Numbered from the stretch's first letter, positions 1-5,747 are shown. The stretch: 10,466 nt of DNA from Actinomycetes bacterium (GCA_023412515.1 JAEYNO010000103.1:1-10466), one strand, 5' to 3'. Numbers and translations: made by a program. The notes: generated from the sequence alone by a model not told the origin.

Positions 1-1089
1 GGACCGCATCGCGGGCGTCGTCAGCGGTGCAGGCGGGCGCTCGCCGCGCGCGGTGAGCGCCCGCGTCACGAGCACGCCGGCGACCGAGCCGACCGCCAGG
101 CACGCGGCGGCGGGAACGACGCGGCGCGGGTGGGCCGCCGCGACCAGCACGAGGTACATCTCGGACGTCACCGGCAGGCTCACCGCCTCGGCGAAGCCCC
201 AGGCCACCGCGCCGACCATGCCCGCAGGGCTCGACATCACGCCGCGCAGCACGCGCCACGTGCGCGAGCGCGACGGCACGGGCGGGCCCGCCGCGAGCAT
301 GCCCTCGATCTGCGCGACGAGCGGCGCCATGTCCGTCAGGCCGTGCGGGTCGACGGGGTGCCCGACCCGCACCTCGACCGGCCCGGGCGTCAGGCGCCCC
401 TTCTTCGCGAGCAGCTCGTGCGTGCCCACCACGGCCACGGGCAGGATCGGCACGTCGAACTCCTGCGCGATCCGCAGCGCCCCGCTGCGGAACCGCCCCA
501 GCCGGCCGTCGGTCGACCGCGTGCCCTCGGGGAACACCAGCAGGCTCGACCCGCTGCCCAGCACCTGCGTCGCGCCGTCGAGCAGCGACTCGTACCCGCC
601 GCCGCCCTGCCGCCGCACCGGGACCGCGCCGATCGCGAGCCGGAGCGCGCGGGCCTTCCACGGGTTGTCGAACCAGTAGTCGTCGGCCGCGACGACCACG
701 GGCTTGTACGGCGCGGGGAACGCCGCGATGAGCGCGGGGGTGTCGGCGTGCGACGAGTGGTTCGCGACCACGACCATCGCCTCGTACGGCGCCGAGCCCA
801 CGACCCGGAACCCGCCGACCAGGTGGAACACGTTGCGCCAGAGGGTGTGCCGCACGGCACCGGCGAGGTTGAACCCCGGCGGCAGGCCCACCCGGCGGCG
901 CAGCCGGCGCAGCGCGTCGCCCGAGGCCGCGAGCACGTCGCCCGCGTGACCGCCGTGGTGACCGTGCGCGGGGGGCGAGCCCGCAGCGCCCGGGGCATCC
1001 GCCGCATCCGCTGCCGGCGACGACGCGGCGTGCGCGGCCGGGGAGGACGCGGCGTCGTCGGCGGCCGTCGTGCGGTCGTCGGCGCTCAC
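1..1089 (-). CDS. PlsC-type lysophospholipid acyltransferase with C-terminal VTT/DedA-like membrane segment (3' end off the window)
   Basis: Predicted to transfer an acyl chain from acyl-ACP or acyl-CoA to a lysophospholipid or related acceptor at the inner face of the membrane. All four acyltransferase blocks are visible: NHSSHAD (residues 110-116, the H-x4-D catalytic pair), GAVPVRR (154-160), FPEGTRS (186-192) and PILPVAVVG (214-222). The first 50 residues are Ala-rich and probably disordered. After the catalytic domain, residues 290-345 form a hydrophobic segment with an E-x4-P-x3-E pattern (E301, P306, E310) recalling DedA/YqaA-type (VTT) membrane proteins. The GTG start at 1089 overlaps the upstream TGA by 4 bp (GTGA), so translation is probably coupled. 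The reading frame is open for 363 codons to the left edge, so the stop lies outside. The acyltransferase call is firm; the membrane-domain assignment is inference, and the natural acceptor is unknown. Confidence 0.88.
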   Translation of the reverse strand, partial: MSADDRTTAADDAASSPAAHAASSPAADAADAPGAAGSPPAHGHHGGHAGDVLAASGDALRRLRRRVGLPPGFNLAGAVRHTLWRNVFHLVGGFRVVGSAPYEAMVVVANHSSHADTPALIAAFPAPYKPVVVAADDYWFDNPWKARALRLAIGAVPVRRQGGGGYESLLDGATQVLGSGSSLLVFPEGTRSTDGRLGRFRSGALRIAQEFDVPILPVAVVGTHELLAKKGRLTPGPVEVRVGHPVDPHGLTDMAPLVAQIEGMLAAGPPVPSRSRTWRVLRGVMSSPAGMVGAVAWGFAEAVSLPVTSEMYLVLVAAAHPRRVVPAAACLAVGSVAGVLVTRALTARGERPPAPLTTPAMRS

Positions 1090-2021
1090 GCCAGCACCCA
1101 CGCGAGGGGCAGCACCAGCAGCAGCGAGTCCACGCGGTCCAGCAGACCGCCGAACCCGGGCAGCCACGTGCCCGCGTCCTTGACGCCCGCGCGCCGCTTC
1201 ACCATCGACTCCACCAGGTCACCTCCCACACCGCCGAGCACGACCGCGACGACCAGCCCCGGCGACACCGCACCGAGCACCACGAGGACGAGCGTGCCAC
1301 CGATCGCCGCGCCGACGAGCCCGCCGACGGTCTTGTTGGGGCTGAGCGGCGACAGCGGCCGGCGCGCCCACGCGAACCGCTTGAGCCCCTGCCCGCCGCA
1401 CCACGCGGCGACGTCGGCCGCCGCGGCCGCGAAGCACAGCAGGAACGCGTCCGAGCCGACGAGCACGAGGTGCGCGAGCGACCAGCACAACCAGATCGAC
1501 CCGAACGCGGCACCGGTCGCGCGCTCGACGCCGCGGTCCACATCGCCCGCGAGCACGGCCGGCACGGCGCACAGCAGCGCGACGAGCGGCACGAGCCCCA
1601 GGAGCGCGGGGTCGAGCCACGCCGCGAGCGGGTAGGCCACCGCGAGCACCAGCAGGATCGCGGTCTCGGGGCGCGGCAGCCGCGTCATCGCGGCGTACTC
1701 GCGGACCGCCTGCAGCGCGAGCAGCACCGCCAGCACGGCCGTCGGCCCCGGGCCGAGCCACATCGGGACGCCGATGACCGGCAGGATCAGCGCCCACGTC
1801 GTCCAGCGCCGCCGCAGCTCGGGCCGCCGCGACGCGAGCACCGGCACGGCCGCGACCGCGAGGATCCCGGCGGTGAGGGCGAGCAGGAACACGGCCCGGC
1901 CGTCGAGGTCGACGTGCCACCCGCCGAGCCGCAGGTCGAGCGCGTACGCCGTGCGGTCCAGCCCGGTCCACGCGGCGAGCGGGTCGAGCACGCCCGGGCG
2001 CTGCGTCGGGTCGACGCTCAC
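1086..2021 (-). CDS. CdsA-like phosphatidate cytidylyltransferase
   Basis: Integral membrane enzyme expected to make CDP-diacylglycerol, or a CDP-activated relative, from CTP and a phosphatidic-acid-type lipid. It has 311 residues and multiple hydrophobic segments from about residue 43 onward. The C-terminal CDP-DAG synthase signature is clear: S272, K275-R276, K281-D282, then LPGFGG (287-292) and D295-R-V-D298. One position departs from the usual signature: the normal PGHGG is PGFGG, placing Phe290 where His is usual. The GTG start at 2021 overlaps the TGA of the upstream CDP-alcohol phosphotransferase by 4 bp, and its own stop overlaps the next start in the same way, so the three genes are almost certainly one transcript. 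The co-transcribed head-group transferase and acyltransferase suggest it feeds a dedicated lipid route rather than being the sole housekeeping CdsA. That role is inferred. Confidence 0.9.
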   Translation of the reverse strand: MSVDPTQRPGVLDPLAAWTGLDRTAYALDLRLGGWHVDLDGRAVFLLALTAGILAVAAVPVLASRRPELRRRWTTWALILPVIGVPMWLGPGPTAVLAVLLALQAVREYAAMTRLPRPETAILLVLAVAYPLAAWLDPALLGLVPLVALLCAVPAVLAGDVDRGVERATGAAFGSIWLCWSLAHLVLVGSDAFLLCFAAAAADVAAWCGGQGLKRFAWARRPLSPLSPNKTVGGLVGAAIGGTLVLVVLGAVSPGLVVAVVLGGVGGDLVESMVKRRAGVKDAGTWLPGFGGLLDRVDSLLLVLPLAWVLA

Positions 2022-2650
2022 GCGACGGCCCCCGCGGGTCCGGCCGTCCCGCGCGTCAGCGAGCGGTGGATCCGGCGCGCGCGCAGCCCGGCGGTGAGCA
2101 CCGAGCCGACGACGACCACGAGCGCGACCCACGCGAGCAGGCCGGGCAGCGCGGCGCCGAGGACCGCGAGCGCGCACCGCTCGGTCTTGCCGAGCGGTCC
2201 GCCGTTGAGGCGCGGCGCGCCCGCACCCGCACCGGACACCGACACGACCGTCGGCAGCGTCGCCGCCACAGCCGCCACGAGCACCCACGTCAGCGGCGAC
2301 AGCCCCGCGAGCGGCTCGCCGCCCGTCCGGACCGCGAGCGCCGCGAGACCCGCGAACATCAGCAGGTCGGAGGTGCGGTCACCCAGCTCGTTGAGCACGA
2401 AGCCCCACGGCCGCGACACGCCCCGGGCGCGCGCGACGGCGCCGTCGAGGTTGGCGCCCGCGAGCCGGGCCGCGAGGAGCAGGAACGCGAGCGGCCACCA
2501 CGCGAGCGCGAGCGCGACGCCCGCGAGCGCGGCCGCGCCCACGCCGACGGCCGTGAACAGGTCGGGTGACGTCCCGCGCGCGACGGCGCCGGCGACGAAC
2601 CGGTGCAGCCGCCGGGTGTACCAGGGCTTGAGCGCGTACAGCGACGGCAT
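2018..2650 (-). CDS. CDP-alcohol phosphatidyltransferase family protein, YnbA-like variant motif
   Basis: A 210-residue membrane protein of the CDP-alcohol phosphotransferase family, which joins a CDP-lipid to an alcohol head group with release of CMP. The core is recognisable: D69-G70, A73-R74, G83, then N87, D91 and D95. The family's standard motif is D-x2-D-G-x2-A-R-x8-G-x3-D-x3-D. Here the first Asp is Ala66 and the third is Asn87, while an extra Asp (D95) follows in the LNELGDRTSD stretch (86-95). From memory, E. coli YnbA-type proteins share this LNELGD pattern. About six hydrophobic segments are visible. It is first in a three-gene operon ahead of a CdsA-like enzyme and an acyltransferase. 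ATG 2650 was chosen because MPSLYALKPWYTRRL begins there, exactly 7 nt after a TACAGT box, which suggests a leaderless message. An upstream in-frame ATG at 2698 would overrun that promoter. The head group cannot be deduced. Confidence 0.87.
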   Translation of the reverse strand: MPSLYALKPWYTRRLHRFVAGAVARGTSPDLFTAVGVGAAALAGVALALAWWPLAFLLLAARLAGANLDGAVARARGVSRPWGFVLNELGDRTSDLLMFAGLAALAVRTGGEPLAGLSPLTWVLVAAVAATLPTVVSVSGAGAGAPRLNGGPLGKTERCALAVLGAALPGLLAWVALVVVVGSVLTAGLRARRIHRSLTRGTAGPAGAVA

Positions 2651-2657
2651 GCCCGCG

Positions 2658-2663
2658 ACTGTA
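2658..2663 (-). promoter_or_regulatory. -10 box (TACAGT) of the lipid operon, probably leaderless
   Basis: On the minus strand TACAGT fits the actinobacterial TANNNT -10 consensus and is followed by 7 nt and then the ATG at 2650. This places the predicted transcription start at the start codon. No ribosome-binding site precedes the ATG, which agrees with leaderless translation. No convincing -35 is visible. Confidence 0.6.
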
Positions 2664-2754
2664 GCGACGGCACGCCGACCGGGCCCGACGGTGCCCACCG
2701 CTCACCCGTGCGGACCACCCGCGCACCGGCGGACCGCCCGCGCCGCAGGTGAGG

Positions 2755-2782
2755 CCCGGGACGCGAGGTGGACGCTCCCGGG
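2755..2782. promoter_or_regulatory. Inverted repeat in divergent promoter region, candidate operator
   Basis: CCCGGGA (2755-2761) and TCCCGGG (2776-2782) are perfect 7-bp inverted arms separated by 14 nt, so their centres lie 21 bp apart, about two helical turns. The right arm falls in the -35 zone of the promoter whose -10 is at 2802-2807. That geometry suits a dimeric regulator. The high GC content makes CCCGGG common, so chance is a real alternative. Confidence 0.35.
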
Positions 2783-2801
2783 CAGGCCGCCGCCGACCCC
2801 C

Positions 2802-2807
2802 TAGACT
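2802..2807 (+). promoter_or_regulatory. -10 box (TAGACT) of the ParB/Srx-like gene, probably leaderless
   Basis: TAGACT fits TANNNT, is the most AT-rich hexamer in the gap, and is followed by 6 nt and then the GTG at 2814. The predicted transcription start therefore coincides with the start codon. No Shine-Dalgarno sequence lies upstream of the GTG. The -35 region (about 2779-2785) has no TTGAC-like sequence. Confidence 0.6.
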
Positions 2808-2813
2808 CGGCCC

Positions 2814-3110
2814 GTGATCTTCAAGGCCGTGGGCGAGGGGCGCCCGTACCCGGACCACGGGCTGACGACCCCCGCGCAGTGGGCGGACGTCGCCCCGCGG
2901 CAGGTACGGCTCGACGAGCTCGTCACCACCAAGCGCACGCTCGACCTGGACGCGCTGCTGGCCGAGGACTCGACCTTCTACGGCGACCTGTTCGCGCACG
3001 TCGTCGAGTACAAGGGCGTCCTCTACCTGGAGGACGGGCTGCACCGCGCGGTGCGCGCGGCGCTCCACCAGCGGGCGCTGCTGCACGCGCGGGTGCTGGT
3101 GCTGACGTGA
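2814..3110 (+). CDS. Small conserved actinobacterial protein with ParB/sulfiredoxin-like pattern
   Basis: A 98-residue soluble protein of unknown function. It begins MIFKAVGEGRPYPDHG, a stretch I recall as well conserved in actinobacterial homologues. Its layout resembles a minimal ParB/sulfiredoxin fold: VRLDELV (31-37), a short LDLDALL helix (43-49), then a strand-helix-strand unit with EDGLHRAVRAA (73-83). D74-G75-x-H77-R78 sits where ParB proteins have GERR and sulfiredoxins GCHR; the sulfiredoxin Cys is Leu here, so sulfiredoxin chemistry is unlikely. Homologues are, from memory, sometimes auto-labelled VapB-family antitoxin, but no PIN-domain toxin is adjacent. The GTG start follows a TAGACT box by 6 nt, suggesting leaderless expression. 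The LytR_C gene begins 37 nt downstream on the same strand and is probably co-transcribed. The gene call is firm; the fold is inferred by eye. Confidence 0.85.
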   Translation: MIFKAVGEGRPYPDHGLTTPAQWADVAPRQVRLDELVTTKRTLDLDALLAEDSTFYGDLFAHVVEYKGVLYLEDGLHRAVRAALHQRALLHARVLVLT

Positions 3111-3147
3111 CGCACGGCCGGGTCGAGCGAGGGGTGGGGGACGCGGC

Positions 3148-3831
3148 ATGAGCGACCAGGACCGGGCGCGCGCGCTGCGCCGCCGGCACGTGCACGAGCG
3201 GCAGGCGGTGGTGTTCGGCGTGCTGATCGCCGGGCTCGCCGTGGCCGGCCTCGGGGCCGCCGCGATGTACACCGACAACTTGTCGCTGCCGTTCTTCGAG
3301 CGCGGCTTCTCCGCCAAGCCCACCGAGGCGGCGGCCGCCGTCGCGACCTACTGCCCGCCCGAGGGCGCGCTCCCGGTGCCGAACGACCAGATCACGGTCG
3401 ACGTGTACAACGGCGCCGGCACGGCGGGCCTCGCGCGGCAGACGGCGCAGACGCTCACCGGGCTCGGGTTCGTCGTCGGCGCGACCGACAACGCGCCGTC
3501 CGTGACGGGCGTCGGACGCATCGTGTACGGACCGGCGGGCAGCGCCGCCGCGTACACGCTGCTCGCGTACCTGCCGGACGCCGTCCTCCAGCTCGCCGAC
3601 CGCGCCGACGCACGCGTCGACCTCACGGTGGGGTCCGAGTTCCAGGGCCTGCTGCCGCCCGAGCAGGTGGTGCTCGACCCGTCGGCCCCGCTCGTCGGCC
3701 CGAGCGGTTGCACCCCGTTCTCCGAGCTCACCACCGGCACCGCCGACGGCGACCAGGCGGACGAGGGCGTCGAGGGCGACCAGCCCGTCGAGGGCGACCA
3801 GCCCGCCGAGGGCGACCAGCCCGCCGGCTGA
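3148..3831 (+). CDS. Membrane-anchored LytR C-terminal (LytR_C) domain protein
   Basis: A 227-residue protein with a short basic cytoplasmic N-terminus (RARALRRRH), one transmembrane helix (about 20-42) and an extracytoplasmic remainder. The LytR_C domain starts near residue 82 with the hallmark VYNGAGTAGLA (86-96) followed by a long helix and GLGFVV. This domain occurs at the C-terminus of LytR-CpsA-Psr enzymes, which attach polymers to the cell wall, but the catalytic LCP domain is absent, so an enzymatic role is not expected. Two cysteines (C69 and C188) bracket the domain and could form a disulfide. The tail is an acidic repeat, three EGDQP units. ATG 3148 was chosen because a purine-rich run (GGGG about 7 nt upstream) serves as ribosome-binding site and the helix follows directly. 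It probably shares a transcript with the upstream ParB/Srx-like gene. The exact function is unknown. Confidence 0.88.
   Translation: MSDQDRARALRRRHVHERQAVVFGVLIAGLAVAGLGAAAMYTDNLSLPFFERGFSAKPTEAAAAVATYCPPEGALPVPNDQITVDVYNGAGTAGLARQTAQTLTGLGFVVGATDNAPSVTGVGRIVYGPAGSAAAYTLLAYLPDAVLQLADRADARVDLTVGSEFQGLLPPEQVVLDPSAPLVGPSGCTPFSELTTGTADGDQADEGVEGDQPVEGDQPAEGDQPAG
3772..3825 (+). repeat. Three in-frame 18-bp tandem repeats (EGDQPV/A)
   Basis: Units at 3772-3789, 3790-3807 and 3808-3825 each encode EGDQP plus Val or Ala and differ at only one base. A degenerate relative, DGDQADEGV, lies just upstream. The repeats form the disordered acidic C-terminal tail of the LytR_C protein. Being 18 bp long, copies can be gained or lost without a frameshift. 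Confidence 0.85.
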
Positions 3832-3837
3832 GCCCGT

Positions 3838-3857
3838 CCGGTCGGTCCGTCGACCGG
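3838..3857 (+). terminator. Hairpin just after the LytR_C gene
   Basis: CCGGTCG (3838-3844) pairs perfectly with CGACCGG (3851-3857) across a 6-nt loop, beginning 6 nt after the TGA at 3831. No T-run follows, as is often the case for hairpin terminators in high-GC actinobacteria. The position is right for a terminator, but activity is inferred. Confidence 0.5.
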
Positions 3858-3901
3858 GAGCGGGACGCGCCCGGGCCCGGTCGCACCGGGGAGAGCGCGG
3901 A

Positions 3902-3936
3902 CCGGTGCGCGGCGGCGCCGTGCCGCCACGCACCGG
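3902..3936 (-). terminator. Strong nested hairpin after the uracil permease gene, possibly bidirectional
   Basis: CCGGTGCG (3902-3909) pairs with CGCACCGG (3929-3936). Inside, after one C/A mismatch, GGCGGC (3911-3916) pairs with GCCGCC (3922-3927) around a 5-nt loop, giving 14 base pairs in total. It begins 6 nt beyond the permease stop (3943) on the minus strand and lies between two converging genes, so it may end transcription from both sides. There is no T-run. Confidence 0.6.
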
Positions 3937-3942
3937 AGCGCG

Positions 3943-5280
3943 TCAGTGCGCGATCTCGTCGCCGCCCGGGACCGACGCCGGCGTGGCGGGCTCCTGGCTC
4001 GTCCCCCGCCACCGGGCCACGAGCCGCATGAGGTGGTACAGCCCGATCGCGGCGGCCGTCCCGAGCGCGATCCCCTCGAACCGCAGGTCGCCGGCCGTCC
4101 ACATGAAGTTCGCGATGCCGATGATGAGCGCGACAGCCGCCGGCATGAGGTTCACGGGGGCCGAGAAGTCGACGCGGTGCTGCACCCAGATGCGGGCGCC
4201 GAGCAGGCCGATCATGCCGTACAGCACGGTCGCCGCGCCGCCCAGCACACCGTTCGGGATGGTCGCGACCAGCGCACCGAACTTGGGCGACAGCGACAGC
4301 ACGAGCGCCGTCGCCGCCGCGACCCAGTACGCCGCGGTGGAGTACACGCGCGACGCCGCCATGACGCCGATGTTCTCGGCGTACGTCGTGGTGCCCGAGC
4401 CGCCGCCCGTGCCCGCGAGGGTCGTCGCCAGGCCGTCGGCCATGAGGGCGCGCCCCACGTAGGGGTCGAGGTCGCGCCCGGTCATCGCGGCGACCGACTT
4501 CACGTGCCCGACGTTCTCGGCGACGAGCACGAGCACGACCGGCAGGAACAGGCCCAGCACCGCGACGTCGAACGTCGGGGTGACGAACGGCGGCAGCCCG
4601 ATCCACGCCGCGTCCCGCACGGCGTCCAGATCGACCTCGTGCCGCACGAGCGCGACCGCGTAGCCCACGAGCACGCCCACGAGGATCGACAGCCGCCCGA
4701 GGATCCCGCGGAACAGCACGGTCGCGAGGATGATCGCGAGCAGCGTGACCGTGGCCGTCACCGGTGCGGCGCGGAAGCCCGAGCACGAGCCGTCGTCCTG
4801 GCACGAGCCCCACGCGGCCGGCGCGAGGTTGAAGCCGATGAGCGCGACGATGGTGCCCGTCACCACCGGGGGCATGAGCGCGTCGATCCACCGCGTGCCC
4901 GCGACGTGCGCGACCACGCCCACGACCAGGAGCGCGAGCCCGGTGACGAGGATCCCGCCCACCGCGACCGACTGGCCGCCCGCCGCCGTCGCGGCGCCGA
5001 CCGGCGCGATGAACGCGAAGCTCGAGCCCAGGTAGCTGGGCAGCTTGTTGCGCGTGAGCAGCAGGAACACCGCCGTGCCGAGCGCCGAGAAGAACAGCGT
5101 CGTCTGCGGCGAGAAGCCCGTCAGGAGCGGCACGAGGAACGTCGCACCGAACATCGCGACGACGTGCTGCATGCCGATGCCGATCGTGCGGCCCCACGCC
5201 AGGCGCTCGTCGGGCGCCACCACCTCGCCCGGGGCGACCGTGCGCCCGTCCCCGTGCGTCGTCCAGCCCCAGCTGCTCAT
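3943..5280 (-). CDS. uraA: NCS2-family uracil permease (UraA-like)
   Basis: A 445-residue polytopic transporter of the nucleobase:cation symporter 2 family, expected to import uracil with protons; xanthine is a less likely substrate. Family landmarks are in place: Q38-H39 in QHVVAMFG of the first helix, the LPSYLGSSFAF strand-helix stretch, the glutamate of AENVGHVKSV (E255) and the second glutamate of TTTYAENIGV (E302). From memory of the E. coli UraA structure, such His and Glu residues line the uracil and proton site. Length and the run of hydrophobic segments fit the usual 14-helix fold. ATG 5280 was chosen because MSSWGWTTHGDGRT starts there, after a GAGAGGCGGAGG purine tract and a TACCCT -10 box. 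No uracil phosphoribosyltransferase or pyr gene is adjacent, so it stands alone. Convergent with the LytR_C gene. Confidence 0.92.
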   Translation of the reverse strand: MSSWGWTTHGDGRTVAPGEVVAPDERLAWGRTIGIGMQHVVAMFGATFLVPLLTGFSPQTTLFFSALGTAVFLLLTRNKLPSYLGSSFAFIAPVGAATAAGGQSVAVGGILVTGLALLVVGVVAHVAGTRWIDALMPPVVTGTIVALIGFNLAPAAWGSCQDDGSCSGFRAAPVTATVTLLAIILATVLFRGILGRLSILVGVLVGYAVALVRHEVDLDAVRDAAWIGLPPFVTPTFDVAVLGLFLPVVLVLVAENVGHVKSVAAMTGRDLDPYVGRALMADGLATTLAGTGGGSGTTTYAENIGVMAASRVYSTAAYWVAAATALVLSLSPKFGALVATIPNGVLGGAATVLYGMIGLLGARIWVQHRVDFSAPVNLMPAAVALIIGIANFMWTAGDLRFEGIALGTAAAIGLYHLMRLVARWRGTSQEPATPASVPGGDEIAH

Positions 5281-5311
5281 GCCTCCGCCTCTCGCCGTCA
5301 CCGCCGACGTG

Positions 5312-5317
5312 AGGGTA
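5312..5317 (-). promoter_or_regulatory. -10 box (TACCCT) of the uracil permease gene
   Basis: TACCCT on the minus strand fits TANNNT and lies 31 nt upstream of the ATG at 5280, leaving a leader of about 25 nt with a purine-rich ribosome-binding site. No clear -35 and no attenuator or PyrR-type stem-loop can be seen in this short leader. Confidence 0.5.
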
Positions 5318-5426
5318 GCGACCCCGCGGACCCGGCGTCCGGGACGACCGTCGCGGCGCGCGGGCGCACGTCGCCGCGCGGCGCGCGACCCCCCGTGGGA
5401 CGGTGGAGGTCCCGCTGCCGGACCAC

Positions 5427-5434
5427 GGAAGGAG
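5427..5434 (+). promoter_or_regulatory. Near-perfect Shine-Dalgarno (GGAAGGAG) of the small acidic protein
   Basis: GGAAGGAG sits 7 nt before the ATG at 5442, one of the strongest ribosome-binding sites in the window. It decides the start and is the main evidence that the short reading frame is truly translated. Confidence 0.75.
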
Positions 5435-5441
5435 ACCGACC

Positions 5442-5660
5442 ATGTCCGTCCCCACGAGCCCCGACGAGCCGCTCGACGACGAGGCCGCGGCGCGCACCGA
5501 CGGCGTGCCGGACCCGGTCGTCGCCACCGCACCGACGGCAGAGCCGGCCCCCGACGAGCACGAGGACGTCGACCCGGCCGAGGCCACGCCCGGCTTCCCG
5601 CCCGCACCCGGCGGCCTGCACGGCGCCCCGACGACGGTCCCGCCGCACCGCACGGCCTGA
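5442..5660 (+). CDS. Small acidic, Pro/Ala-rich disordered protein, function unknown
   Basis: A 72-residue protein, rich in Asp, Glu, Pro and Ala, with no hydrophobic segment, no signal peptide and no cysteine, hence probably intrinsically disordered and cytoplasmic. The first half is acidic (DEPLDDEAAA, DEHEDVDPAE); the second is Pro/Gly-rich (GFPPAPGGLHG). I do not recognise the family. The ATG at 5442 is chosen over an upstream in-frame GTG at 5403 because a GGAAGGAG ribosome-binding site precedes it by 7 nt. It stands alone between the divergent uracil permease gene and the GT87 gene, which has its own -10 box. I see no clear -10 box upstream of this gene. The low-complexity composition means the frame could survive by chance in high-GC DNA, but the ribosome-binding site argues that it is real. 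Confidence 0.7.
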   Translation: MSVPTSPDEPLDDEAAARTDGVPDPVVATAPTAEPAPDEHEDVDPAEATPGFPPAPGGLHGAPTTVPPHRTA

Positions 5661-5741
5661 GGTCCGCCCGCGCGCCCGACCGCCGCCGTGCCGGGGCGCC
5701 GAGTGCGCACGCACGCGGCCCGGGGTCGCACGCGCGTCCCG

Positions 5742-5747
5742 TACCCT
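5742..5747 (+). promoter_or_regulatory. -10 box (TACCCT) of the GT87 gene
   Basis: TACCCT fits TANNNT. The transcription start would lie near 5754, giving a leader of about 32 nt containing the GGAGG ribosome-binding site at 5775-5779. No good -35 is visible. Confidence 0.5.

Noticed and set aside
2814..3110. VapB-type antitoxin and toxin-antitoxin module
   Set aside because: No PIN-domain or other toxin gene is adjacent; the next gene encodes a LytR_C membrane protein. The protein pattern fits a ParB/sulfiredoxin-like fold better than a ribbon-helix-helix or AbrB antitoxin.
3772..3825. CRISPR-like or regulatory tandem repeat
   Set aside because: The units are adjacent without spacers, in frame, and encode EGDQP peptide repeats inside a clear coding region.
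3832..3942. Small RNA gene in the convergent gap
   Set aside because: The hairpins are explained as terminators of the flanking genes, and no promoter-like TANNNT box lies in the gap.
5397..5413. GGGAC-N7-GTCCC inverted repeat upstream of the small acidic protein
   Set aside because: The arms are only 5 bp and GC-rich, with no nearby -10 box to give them meaning.
5661..5741. Terminator hairpin after the small acidic protein
   Set aside because: Several short GC-rich complementary stretches exist, but none forms a clear stem longer than about 5-6 bp; such matches are expected by chance at this GC content.
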